Positions 37,490 through 49,054 of a stretch of DNA of 64,000 nt are shown piece by piece; position 1 is the stretch's first letter; each line of letters begins with the position of its first letter. The stretch lies in NCBI GenBank assembly GCA_947579665.1, contig OX388343.1:88082254-88146253 (forward strand). The letters run 5' to 3'. The notes beneath the pieces are model-generated. The model searched no databases. It saw nothing but the letters and a program-made list of their open reading frames with translations, and was not told where the DNA came from. This stretch comes from Sympetrum striolatum. Its lineage: Eukaryota; Arthropoda; Insecta; Odonata; Libellulidae. The position numbers were made by a program, and so were the translations under genes.

Positions 37490-37780
37490 AAAGTACGTAT
37501 CATAAGAATCTTTTAAGCAGAATGAAGAAAGATGTTGTACTTTTCCCACAAGCATTTATCCCACAATGGAGAAACGCTACCAAGTTCACCAAGTAATCGT
37601 ATAATAAATATGATTTGTTATATGCTTATGCTTGGGGTGTCCAAATGTAATTGGTACCTCCAGGGTACTTATCAGAAGAATTCTTTAAGCATAATGAAGA
37701 AAGAAAGGCGATTTAATTTTTCCGCAAATATGTTTTCTTAAATGGAGAAAGGCGATCAGGTTTCAATGAGTAATCGTCAT
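37490..37780 (+). repeat. direct duplication about 174 bp apart
   Basis: TACGTATCATAAGAATCTTT at about 37493 and TACTTATCAGAAGAATTCTT at about 37666 both continue with TAAGCA.AATGAAGAAAG. After some 60 bp they share ATGGAGAAA.GC.A..AGTT and GAGTAATCGT. It is an old local duplication without an ORF. Confidence 0.5.
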
Positions 37781-40700
37781 TAGTACTTGTGAAAAAGCAA
37801 GTCTTTTTTTATTCTGAATGATGAATTCCTATGATATCTTGCTTATTTCTGTGCATTTATTAGAATTATGTAAGTTAAGGAAGCGCAAAACTGAAGTTGC
37901 TATTATAAATGAATTTAAAACTACACAATACTATACCACTACATATTAAATTATAAATGTATAACTATATATTATAGTAATTACATTAAATCCATAATTT
38001 ATAGAATATTAAGTTATAAATAATGAACGAAAGAATATATTTGAATATCTTCATACGTATAAAACGATCAGTATGTGGTGCACCGAGTCGCCTAATACTT
38101 TAGACCTAGAAATACACTCCTTTAAGAATTTGTACACCGTTAAACATTGACTTTGAGCTCTATAATACTTCACATGCCTTAGGAAGCACTCTGTGAGAAT
38201 CGCCCTTCAAAACCCGAAATAAATCATAAAGAGCAATTCAAAGATCTCTGACTTTAAATATAGGTATAATTCATCTACGCGCATCCTACACTTTAATAAT
38301 TGAACCATCAGATATCAAGTACAGATTCTCCAAGAGTAAGACGTGATGTACATGAAGCAAGAGAATGTTAAATTATTGGTGCGTAATAACGATATTTTGA
38401 TTTGCAAATGCCTTCGGTAATGGCGGCGAAAATTATGTCAAAATTCTTTCTCTTAAGGAATATTTTATAAATTTGACCGTAAAAACTTAATTCAGACATG
38501 TAATGAGAATTTTCGAAAACTTTCCCAAAATAATGATGTGCGTACCATTTGGTAATAAACGCGTCCTGTTTTAATGTAGCCCTCATAAGCAGTTTTGCAG
38601 CATAATTTTTCCATAAAAAATGAAATGACGAAAATTTAAATCTAGTTTAAAATCCAAATTTCAAGCATTCAGTTGTTACTTAAATTTAATAGGACGATGG
38701 ACTCAAGAATATTATACTATTAAATGTACCTAATATTTGTCAGTTGATGGAACAGCGTTGTCGCTAAGGCAATGAGACAAACAACCTTTTCCTTAAATGG
38801 TCGCATCCGATATTTCAACATTTACTTACGTCAGTGTAATAAAATAAGACGCTCAGCTTTCATAAGGTTAAAAAAACGATGCTCACGAGATATTTACTCA
38901 CTACTCTCGAGGAATTTTCCTGATGCAAAACTCAATTAAGAATCAATTTACGAGAGGAAACTTGCAAATAAAAATAAATAAGAATAATTACACACAACCA
39001 TATAAATAATGCAACATCTCGTTGCCATGTTTTGTGGGAAAGTTTCCCCAAGAAAATTGTTTCAACGTTAAACATCCATAATTGCGTCTTCCAGGTAATA
39101 ATCTTGTTAGCGTATTTTTATAAACATTCCACTAAATGGTATCTCTTTCAAAATACTATACATAGATATAGAGATAATTTAACTTCTCGTTAGTTAAATA
39201 GTTGTAAGCTTGTAATCGAGAGCTTACGTAAAGAACACGAAAAAAAACATTTCGAACTATCACTGATGCATAGCTCGACTTCTTCCGATTACATTTTTAT
39301 AAAAGCCGCTCGAAAAGGGGCATGATAATGTTGCTGACTTTCATCAAATTATAAACAATATTTGTATGATTTTTAAATATATTCTGTAACTTAGCTTATT
39401 CAAAATAACCATTACTATTAAGAACCATAATTATTATTAACAATCAAACTTGATGCTAGGAAGCAATACCTAATAACCACTCTACAAATTCAGGAATCGC
39501 ACAACACTATCTCTATCATTTAATAGATGTAAATTTTTTTTAATACATACATCTCATTACCACGGTTTTTCTACCACAAAGTTAAACCCGAAATTCAATT
39601 CTGGAGCATAGAACAGCTCTTTATTGAGTTGAGTTTTGCAGGAAATTGTTCATCAAGATTCGCGTGGAATCCTTCAACAGCCTAACTATAACAGTATTGT
39701 TATCTGATGACGCGAATTTCTGCAGAACGGTTCCTTATTTCCTCTTTAAATGCGTAACAAAATTGCATGAATGGATTACATAAAATAGAATACTAGACAT
39801 TCTTTGTCTGAATCTCACCCAAACAAAGACGTTAATAAAAAAATCAACCAGCTTTTACTAATATGGCTCAAAATAGTGAGAATAGATAGAATATTTAAAT
39901 AATAGAAACACGAGTAAGCAGAATTGTAAGCATATGATGTCAAAGCATGATTAAAAATGGTAATCTGCTGAGGAAGAACTAGACGTGCTGTTTGTTGCGT
40001 GGAATAAGTGATTCAATTTATAAGTTTCTTGGTGAAAAAATTATCTCTTATGGTTTAATTTAAACTAAGGTAAAAGAAAAATCAACAACTCAACACAAAT
40101 ATAACGACTATATAGATTTTTCTGTACAGAATTAATTCCAAATCCTGGTGTCAACTAAAATCACAGGCCCTACACCACCAGCTACTAAATGTCTTGAAGA
40201 AAGAGTAAAGCCTACAAGGCAAAATGAATGAGATATATTCCCTTGATTTCCTGGCTAAGCTAGAATACTATGATTTTATCAAATTCGTGTCTATAAAAAG
40301 AAAAATATTTTTAAGAGAAATTTTTCTTCGATTTTAATGAATAAATAAAATTGAACCAATTATTGCTTGATTTGATCTACAAAAATCACAGATAAGGACG
40401 AGAATTGCACATAAATAAATGACAGGTATATTTTCCTTTACCTTGCAACATAAACAACCATCGTTGGAGTTAAGTAGAATAAAAGACTACCTAGGCTTTA
40501 GCGGAGTAGCTTTTTAAATTCTCGAGTATAGTATTTCGGTGATCATCGGAGATAATGCAATAACAATACAAAGCAAGCATATGGCCAATATAGTTATAGA
40601 ATAAAGATAGCACACCGTTAGCAACATCAACATAATACAACAATAGATGTTAGATAATCAATAGGTATCTACAATAGCACTAAGATGATGTAAAAATAGC

Positions 40701-41294
40701 CCTACGATAACACAAAAATAACACTACGATGGTATTACAATAACTTATTGATAATGAACGGATACACGGAACCATGACCGTTTGTAAAATCGACTTAAGA
40801 TTGATGATCATTCACGGAAATTCTGACCGAAAGTAGCAATTGCGGGAAGTACCTTGAATTATTCACCATCCCGGTGAAAAAAATGAATGGTGAAAACTGA
40901 TCTTTTTTCCCGATAGCGCAGATTTTCATAGTGGAGCGTCGGGTGCGGTCCGCACGCTCTGTCATTTTAAAGGGAGCATTGGCCTCAACGGTGTCCGCCC
41001 CCATCTGCCCTCCCACGTCAATGGGCGTACACTGCAGACTGCCTTCCGCCTCCACCTCAGACTCTCTCTGACCCCGATCATTCTTTGAGAAGACACCCTA
41101 TTCACCAAAACAACTTTCTGCCCAAGCATCGCCAAGTTCATCCACATATTTTGGGGTTAGGGAGCACCAACATACGGGGTAATAAAGGTTTCGAACCGGC
41201 CTATCGCTCTCTTTGAAGTTATCTTAAAGATTTTAATGCATGACATTCGAATTCGTAGATAAAGTAGGTGGGACTTATAATAGTAATTATAAGG
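37781..41294. other. gene-free stretch
   Basis: Mostly A+T-rich. A 3'-end fragment of the 21282/43446 repeat family is at about 39800-39842. A G+C-richer patch at 40880-41170 has two overlapping minus-strand frames (for example VDVGGQMGADTVEANAPF-like) that do not match a family known to me; a decayed coding fragment is possible but not shown. Confidence 0.4.
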
Positions 41295-41570
41295 CTACGC
41301 GTTGACATGAAATTTTTAGTTGCTCAACTATTTGACCGGCCGATCGTAGTTATTTATAGAAAAGTAATTTTTTTACGATCAGTGGACCATTATAATGCAT
41401 GAGTGAGTCATTGAATTGCACTCAATTTGAGGTAAAACACAAACTATTTAATCGGCCATGTAAAAAGTTGCATATGAGCGCAAACTAATAAGAACCCTTG
41501 GAAGTTACTCTACACAATAAACAGTCAAATCAAACAGTCGGCCGACTAAAAATTGCTTGTCAGCGTCTAG
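41295..41570. mobile_element. 276-bp MITE-like element
   Basis: Left end CTACGCGTTGACATGAAATT(TTTAGT) at 41295-41320 and right end, read inverted, CTAGACGCTGACAAGCAATT(TTTAGT) at 41545-41570 match at about 21 of 26 positions. Both ends also carry a nearby CGGCC motif. No target duplication is clear and there is no ORF. Likely a non-autonomous DNA transposon of undetermined superfamily. Confidence 0.55.
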
Positions 41571-42127
41571 TCTAAAGCGAATTTTAATTGAGATTAAGAC
41601 TTTTAAGAATCTAAGATTGAGAATAATACTCTTTTTACATGTAACCCTTATTTATGGAGAAAAAGGGTTCACTTGTATATTTAATTAATTTTGTTTCATC
41701 CTAAGCATTGTATATTCCTAAGTACCCGAGAAATGATATCACCTCAGGCAATCTAATAATACCATATGATTTAACTTAATATTATATACACCGAATACAG
41801 TTTCAATATTTATGAATTCACATTTAACGATAACTTGATAAATTTGTAGACATATACATACTTGCTGGAATGAATTGTCTTTTAAAAGAAGCCATGCAAA
41901 AGTACGGAATATACTAAAGATGGGTTGTCTGATTCAAGGCGTAACTATTCCTGGAGTATGAGATAAACTAGCTATTGTGGCTTCCAGGCCAATAATTTCC
42001 TAAATTCTGGTTTACATGCAAGGAATACCTACTCACTTATAGGGAAGGTGATATCATCCGGCTGAGAATTCGAGACTATAAAATGCGATTTACTCTTATT
42101 TCCGTTTACTGATTCATTCAAACGTTC

Positions 42128-42202
42128 TCGCCAATATTCGAACCCGGGACACCAGTATACTCGTAGTTACGCAAGTACGCTCTCTTGCACCTGAGCAAGC
42201 GA
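42128..42202 (-). repeat. tRNA-derived SINE head (minus strand)
   Basis: Read on the minus strand, an A-box-like TTGCTCAGGTGCAAGAG is followed at tRNA spacing by CCCGGGTTCGAATATTGG, a near-consensus B box. The anticodon region and acceptor stem do not form a normal tRNA. It is a SINE head or degenerate tRNA copy. Confidence 0.5.
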
Positions 42203-43445
42203 ATTTCAGTTTTAGCTGCCGTCACTAAGAACGTCCCAAGTCTCTACTGGAATACGAAAGACTGCTTCTAAGTTCTTTCTTTTCATAGCATTGATTATTA
42301 GACACTAAGAGATCACTATACACAATTATACATTTCCCGAAAATAAATGTTTTCTTTGCTTACCGAGAGAGTATTTTTATAAAATGTCAATAGCGTTTAA
42401 GAGTCCAAATAGAAATAAAGTTTTATCTCAACTATAAATCTACTAATAAAATGTAATGATAATTCACTCCGAAATTGCATTATTTAGCCTGAAAATAATT
42501 TCCTTTAGGTTACAAAATTTTGGACAGCATCAGCATTGCAGAAGAAATACCAAACTCTCTTACAGCAGGATGTCTATAGGGATGAGTGTTATTCTTTGAG
42601 ATTTTGTCATCCTTTTAATGAAATGATAGAATATTTATATTGAGGTTCTTACGCTCACGATCAAATTCAATTGGTAATAGGATTCGCAAAAAAGAGAAAA
42701 GATTATTTTCTCCGGACAATTTGTTAGCAAGTACGTATGTAGTTTAGATTTATTCTTCTCTGGAAGCTTTGCCTCCAAAGGAAAGGGCTTAGTTTAGGGA
42801 AGACTTGGACTGAATCGGAATGCCTTTATTAGGGAAAATACAATCGCTCGGGTTAAAGCATGAGGGAAATGTAGAAAAGGGAACACTGACTCAATGCTCA
42901 GCCGTTTTGGAAGAAATGCGGTAAATGATAAAGGACTCCGTCAGCGAATCGCCTTATAACCTGGATACTCACGTTTATGTTTTGCTCGATATCAGATCTC
43001 GCGTATTGCGATGACCTCAATTTCTATTTCTGGTAAAGTTCAATGTCCAAAAAATAAAGCAGGACTACGAACGACTCCTTTAAAGAAACGAAGATAAAAG
43101 ACGAAGTTGTTTTGGCTCATTGGAACTTCCACGGTTGGAGTGACGATAAGTCTTATATTATAACGTAATCTGCAAAACCATTTCCAAAATACCTGCGAAA
43201 AATTTTATAATAAATGGAACGTTCCATTTCAAATAGGTGGCAGTGCATATTTTACTCATTGTATTATCCAGAAAAAGTTTATGTTGTCAGAGATATTGCT
43301 TAAAATGGAATGTTTACATTGCTCTCTAGGTTTATCCAAGTAAATTATTGCAACGTTTCCTATTATAGATTCTATTTATTTTAATTTTGCTATAATACTG
43401 CTTTAATGATTTCTATGTTATGCAAAGCTATCCTTTGCATCTTTT

Positions 43446-43680
43446 AGTTTGAACTATCAATGAGTTTGCGCAGGTTTTTCACACTCACCTTCTTTGTGAG
43501 TGTTTTCCTGCAGTTGTATCCTAAGATATTACCTTAGGTAATTTTTAAAGCGCCTCCTTCTAAAGTTTTCCTCTCTGTATCTAATCAAATATGCATTATT
43601 TATACTATTGATGTCATTGACGACAGGTTAGATGGCATAAGAGAGTTTTCAGTCTCAATCTCGCATTCAAAAAGAAATTA
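43446..43680 (+). repeat. LINE-like 3' end (copy 2)
   Basis: Second copy of the repeat at 21282-21534, sharing GGTTTTTCACACTCACCTTC/TTGTGAGTGTTTTCCTGCAG-type sequence and the ending AGAGAGTTTTCAGTCTCAAT CTCGCATTCAAA. It lacks the long (TTA)n tail of copy 1. Confidence 0.5.
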
Positions 43681-43984
43681 TAGATATATCCTCATCCCAA
43701 AGAAAATATTTACCTTCATAGAAAACTATCTGTATTTAGTATAATATATGGCTAGAATTATAGAAATACTACTTATCGAAAAAGAGAATACAATTGATTC
43801 GGTGAAATCATTATAAGATTACATACTTTCCATATCACTGAAGCTTTCTCCCAGGATACTGTAATCAGGTTTAAAAAAATAAACTTTTTGAGCCTCTGAG
43901 AAAGAAAGAAGTAGGGTATGGTCCACCCACTACCCCCAAATATTTACTTGAGATAACAGAAACAGGTCTAAATAATAATCTTAA

Positions 43985-44770
43985 CCCAAATCGTTTAATG
44001 CGAAAGACGTTTCATTCAAAGATGTTTCACCGGAGAGAAAGTTTGCCGAAGGAGGGTTCACCCAGGATATTCTTCCCTCACATGTCACGCCAAAAGATTT
44101 TCACCCAATTATATTTCACCAACAAGTCGGTTTACACGGGAAGTATTTCCACCCAAGGGTTGCTTTTCCAATCTGTATTCGAAAAACGGTTTGTAACAAG
44201 CCTTATAGAAATAATAAGTAGAATAACCCTGCACAATTCAGTCAAACAGGTTTAACCTAGGAGTTAACCTAAGGCTTTCATTTTTTGTAAGACCATTTTT
44301 TTATATTTTATTTGGGTTAAAAGCAATAAATAAAATCAAAAAGCTTTAACCCTTTTAGGTTACCAGTGAATCACGATCTTCCAAATTGGTCTCATATCCA
44401 TGTCATGTCACTTAGATTTTCGAGATGAGAGTTTTCTCGCATCGTCTTTTTCCTATTTAAACCTTTAGTTGAGGAGTTTCTTCCTTACAACCCAACTCTT
44501 TATATTTCTGATTGTACCTAAAGCTAGCATGCAACTGTATGTCATGATTTATTTTGTTTATACGAATAATAAACAATGACTGCCCAGCCTAACCCGAACA
44601 CTTTTGAAATTTCATGTGAAAAATGTGTAAAATATCTTTTGGGTTATCCTAGGGTCTTATGGGTGGGTATCTTTGTGTAAAAAGTCTTTGGCGAAATATC
44701 TAATAGTGAAAATTCGATTCCATGATCATCATGAAGCTATTCGGTGGACATTTTTGTGTAACTACACCCC
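43985..44770. repeat. repeat with periodic TTTCACC motifs at both ends
   Basis: From about 44005 to 44160 the motif TTTCACC/TTTCGCC-like occurs roughly every 18-25 bp on the plus strand (ATGTTTCACCGGAG, GGTTCACCCAGG, TTTTCACCCAATT, ATTTCACCAACAAG, TTTCCACCCAAGG). The inverse form (GGCGAAATATC, GTGAAAATTCG, CGGTGGACATT) appears at 44689-44745. It resembles a foldback-type element whose arms are made of short degenerate repeats. No transposase is visible. Confidence 0.35.
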
Positions 44771-45829
44771 TGCCCTACGCCACTGTCTGCTTGCGGGGTA
44801 TATGTCTAAATTTATAAACCTTGGGTCTCTAGTGCGAAACCCTTACGGGTACTGCAGACTGGGGGAACGATGAGAAAATCACGGAAAGCAAATATGACTC
44901 CTTATAGAAAAATCTACGTAGGCAGTGGCATAGTTGCGCATCGCCGAATTATTCTTTAAAGGATGACACACGCTTGGCCGATTCCCAGACGCACATCGTT
45001 TCGGTAGACTGAGATGAATCAGTTTCTTAGTCACTAAACAGCTCAGGTGCTTCGCTCCGCTGGGAAGAGTGGATGCTTTTTAAGGCGGAAGATCGGTGAC
45101 GTAAAACGGATTTTCTGTGTCAATGAAGCTGTCTCCTAACGAACGGAAGACAAATAGAAAGCACTTCCCATTTATCTTCAGAAGACTTTCACTGCCTCTT
45201 CCCACTTCTCCAAAAAGTTGAAAGGGAACCGAAAGAAGTCTTTTTCAACCGCTCCTCGTTTTTGTTTATACCCGAAGTGCAAAATAGGTGTTTGGGCGAC
45301 AAGCTGCTAAATTTTGAAAAGCGAACGCGAGATTTCTTCTTGCGTCAAATGTTTTTCTTTCAATCAGCGGTCCTTTCGCCTTTTTTCAGCAGTTAAGCGC
45401 GTGATCTGCTCCCTCAGTATCCGTAAGATACATCGAGAAGAAGTTTAATTTTATTTAACCGAATTTGACTATTTTTAAAATGTCTTTTGTGTATATGGAA
45501 CCAAAGATTTTTCGTTTCTTGCCTAAAGAAATAAAATGAGAAACGTTGTTACAAGTTTCTCCAGTTGGCCAAGTCTTGGTTATTATCAAATGAAAATGTT
45601 GATAGAATTTTTTGAATATGATAATTTTTTGGTAGTTATAATTATATTTTTTTTGATAGAAATAGTGTTATTATTCTAATTATTGTTATATATATGTATG
45701 CAGTTTTTTATTGTAAAATTTACAGGTATTACTTTTTTCTTTTAAGAACTAGTGTAAAGAACACACAAACATTTTCTTCCTTTTTTGTTAAACCACTTAC
45801 ATTTTTTAATGTTTTTTTTGTATGTATCT
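44771..45829. other. no gene seen
   Basis: G+C-richer patch at 44850-45420 followed by a very T-rich segment. No domain-bearing frame, tRNA boxes or bounded repeat. Confidence 0.45.
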
Positions 45830-45985
45830 GCACCAGCCATCCGTCTGATGTTTATTTAGTTTGATGGTAACCCCGAAACAGGTTTTACCTATGGGGTACC
45901 TAATTCCATCATAATGTTAATAATTTTGCATTTTGTTTGTATTCTCTTCAAGATGGAATAAATTTACTTATTATTACTTTTTATT
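45830..45985 (+). repeat. Penelope-like 3' tail (weak)
   Basis: Contains CCGTCTGATG, then TTTGATGGTAACCCCGAAAC followed by AGGTTTTACC and, about 90 bp on, GATGGAATAAATTTACTTATT. The GATGGTAACCCCGAAAC..AATAAA arrangement is commonly seen at the ends of Penelope-like elements, where CTGATG and GAAA can belong to a hammerhead ribozyme core. An intact ribozyme cannot be folded by eye here. Confidence 0.3.
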
Positions 45986-46707
45986 TATTTATTTACTACT
46001 TTTGTGCTTACAGTCTGTCGTAATTTATGGGTACTTATAGAAGTAATTATAAACCCAATGAGTTTTGAAATACGATTAGACTTTGAGTAGCGGCAAATAT
46101 ATAATGGTAGAAAACGGTAGTCAAACCTAAGTGAAATTAACCTCTTGAATTTGTTGGACCGCCTTGACCGCTATACACCCTTACGAGAAGCATAATAGAA
46201 TATATCCATAATATCTATCTCGTATTTCGAATTAGTCAACTTATCAATCTACCGAATGTGTACATGTATCGTTAATACTTTACAGCATAAATAGAAAATA
46301 AATCTTTTAAGAGAGATAAATACGACAAATGAATTATTAAACCCACTAAAAACCACTGTGCTTTTAATTCACATTTTATAAAACATATAATGCTAACAGA
46401 AGAGCCAGAAAGGAGATTTAGCATTGATATAGTGTCTGTGAAACGAATCGAAAAGGTGGAATAACAGTTCAGTCACCATGCTGCTTAAACTGTACATGCA
46501 TCCATTCAAAATACTTAAAAACAAAACAATGGTTGATTTAAAATAGTCGGACAGTGTAAACCTTCAGCGGTCCCCAACCACCTCGGTGGTTCGTAAGTTG
46601 GAAGGATCTAATGGTGTCAAATCCACAGAAACATTAGGCTTCTTACTACATTATGCAGATCAAAAGATATAACTGCTATGTTGCAAAGAGATAATTTTCA
46701 CCACGAA

Positions 46708-46947
46708 TAATGTCAATAATCCCAAGGAAAAGTGGACTTGAAAAAGGTCTGACGGGGCCGGGAAGCAAACTGGAATTTTCTGGCCGGGTAGCCTAGATGG
46801 TTATGGCAGCCTTCCGGTTAGAGGATGATCCCGGGTTCGATTCCCGGCCCCGTCAGACATTCTTCAAATCTGCTTTTCCTTGGGATTTTTCCTGGATGCA
46901 CGCCCTTGTGTGCACAGTAACTTTAACCCTTTCCTAATGTCAATAAT
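46708..46947 (+). mobile_element. SINE composite with inverted arm inside a 13-bp target duplication
   Basis: TAATGTCAATAAT occurs at 46708-46720 and 46935-46947, a perfect 13-bp target-site duplication around a 214-bp insert. The insert contains a clear tRNA-like head on the plus strand: A box TAGCCTAGATGG (46789-46800) and consensus B box GGGTTCGATTCC (about 46833-46844). The segment 46842-46884 (end of the tRNA part plus body) is also present in inverted orientation at 46721-46763, with 38 of 43 positions matching. The tRNA-like unit therefore lies in the loop of a long foldback. This is a retroposed element, not a functional tRNA gene. Confidence 0.8.
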
Positions 46948-47935
46948 TTTTACTCCACGATAATAGCTTCTAATTCCATATGATTGTAAACTATCTTATG
47001 TAACGATGTATTCAGTACCGAAATTATGCAGTTGATCCATCATCTAGCATGTATAGGAGATGAAAGAACCAATAATTGTTATTTAGGAAAATACTAGATC
47101 GACTAGTTAAATCCACGTATTCCATGTGAACCGATTTGTTGGATTCAATTCGAGAATCGCTTTGGAAAAAAGTTAAGATAATGCGGGGTCACTGTTGCAT
47201 TATTTAGTGTAACTGCATGTGCAGCCGTTTTGCATTATGCCTCATCTATCACTAATCAAGGCATACTATTAATGCCGGAAGCATAGAAAGAATTTGTTGG
47301 ACTGATAATGTAACATAGCATGTTCATTACGGTGCCCCAAGACGTAATGGAATTTTTTTACGAATTCAATCACGCATGCCCTGTAATTTTTTTCTATTTG
47401 GCCTTATAAACTTATCCAATAAATAATATTGCGATTGGATTATGGTAACCCGTGCCGACTTGATGCCAAACAATTTCGAGAATGAAAATTTTTACCGACA
47501 AGGGGGACACCAAGTTAATGAGTAATTAACGAATGGATTCTCACATATCTTTGAGGGCAGGTTCTTTGTTTAAAAATAGTGGACGCATGCCTGGCCGTTT
47601 AACTCAATGAGCTTTTGTTTATAAAAAAATTAGTAATTGAATATCGGAGTTAGGCAACCACTCAATACACCCATATTGCTAAATAGCTCTCGAATTAATA
47701 GGAATTTATTTTCTTCCATATTTATGCGACTCCGAATACGCATACCCTATATTTTTCTGTTTGGCTTTTATAACTCACATAATAAACATTATTGAGATTG
47801 AGTTATGGTAACCCGTGCCGACTCGATGTCAAAAATGGGAAATGAAAATTTGTACTGATTTAGTATGGAAGGATTCATGAACTCAATATTTACTTAGTAA
47901 ATAAGACAGCAATATTCTCAAATCGTGTATGTTTA

Positions 47936-48190
47936 CTATCTAGCATGTATAAAACATTCTTGAAAGTTTCTTTTTAAAGTTTGCATTTTGAATTCAGGAT
48001 AAATCTTCCGGTGTTCTAGTACGCAACGTAATAAAAATTGCTTTTGTTCCTCCTCAACCGTGATTAAACCATGAAAGTCTTGCATCAACTTGACCGCTCT
48101 TTCAGCTGTATCGTTCACTGCCCTCAGCTTTGAAACCTTTTTTCTGGCTTCTTGAAATGAAGTTACAATCGAGGAGAAAACTGTCATCAA
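47936..48190 (-). pseudogene. transposon-encoded ORF fragment
   Basis: An 84-codon frame ending in a basic tail. Its central part reads RAVNDTAERAVKLMQDFHG followed by LITVEEEQKQFLLRCVLEHR. This wording (VNDTAERAV.L..DF...T..EEQKQFLL..V..HRK) is familiar from the C-terminal part of uncharacterised, multi-copy arthropod proteins that are probably transposon-borne. It lies inside the inverted-repeat element at 47327-49054, which fits. No catalytic motif is present and no start codon context or splice sites support a host gene. It is a remnant; the family identity is from memory and only moderately sure. Confidence 0.4.
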
Positions 48191-48659
48191 TTTTAAGACG
48201 ATCGAATAATGACTTGCTTCTTACTGAAATGGAGTTGTAGATGTTTTCCTCTCAAATAAAACAACAGAAAGTCAATTAACAAAATTATGATCTAAACAGA
48301 AAACTAAGGAAACAACTACTATATTTAATTAAATAATTTATGTTAATATTATATTATTATATATATTATTAAAAGATAATATTGAATATTAAAAGTCTAC
48401 CTATTTGTTAATGGTGCTTGCGGTTTTGACTATGAAGTTTGCAAAAAATCTATGACCGGCATTTTTCGGAAAATTAGGTCGACTTCAACCCCCTGTGTAA
48501 ATTTAATGTGCAGAAATCAAAGTAATTTACTTAATAATAATAATAGTAATGGTTGTATATGGAATTTATTCAGCATTAACTAAGCAAGGATCAAAGTTCG
48601 CACAAACAAAATAAACTTTTGCAGGGACGGATCCAGGGGGGTGGTCCTGGAGGTCCGGA

Positions 48660-48675
48660 CCCCCCCCCCCCCCCC
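48660..48675 (+). repeat. 16-bp poly-C tract
   Basis: Sixteen C residues follow CCAGGGGGGTGGTCCTGGAG and GTCCGGA, forming an imperfect G/C inverted repeat. It lies inside the transposon at 47327-49054. The exact length is prone to sequencing error. Confidence 0.85.
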
Positions 48676-49054
48676 GAAATATCACTTGTGCCAATTGTTA
48701 GAAAATGAAACTCAAATAACGCAAATAAACACAAAATTTAATAAGCAATCACTAGCAAAAAAATTCGAGTATGTCTTCCACAATTCTAACGTCACGTTTT
48801 GTGAAAGCCGAAATATCTTTTATTTTTAAATTTGAAAGATTTGTGAGAATCCGTTAGTTAATTACCCATTAACCTGGTGTCCCCCTGGTCGGTACAAATT
48901 TTCATTTCTCGAAATTGTTTGGCATCAAGTCGGCACGGGTTACCATAATCCAATCGCAATAATATTTACTAGGTAAGTTTTATTAGGCCAAATAGAAAAA
49001 AATAAGAGGGTATGCTTTCGAAAAAAATGACTGATTTTTTTTGGGACACCCTAA

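Larger units (their letters stand above)
47327..49054. mobile_element. DNA transposon with about 220-bp terminal inverted repeats
   Basis: Ends TTACGGTGCCCCAA (47327-47340) and, inverted, TTAGGGTGTCCCAA (49041-49054) open long inverted repeats (left to about 47553, right from about 48833) that are nearly 90 percent alike in their inner 175 bp. Both contain TTATGGTAACCCGTGCCGAC and GGGGGACACCA. A third, truncated copy of the arm in direct orientation is at about 47740-47855. The interior holds a short decayed ORF (47936-48190, minus) and a poly-C segment. The superfamily is not determined; a terminal TAGGGTGTCCC-type end with flanking TA is compatible with several TIR groups. Confidence 0.7.

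Noticed and set aside
40795..41147. Overlapping minus-strand frames in a G+C-richer patch
   Set aside because: Looks faintly coding (possibly a decayed mobile-element or pseudogene fragment) but no family could be recognised in either frame.
46780..46856. tRNA gene with good A and B boxes
   Set aside because: It lies inside a retroposed SINE with target duplications and an inverted arm; the anticodon arm does not form a normal seven-base loop.
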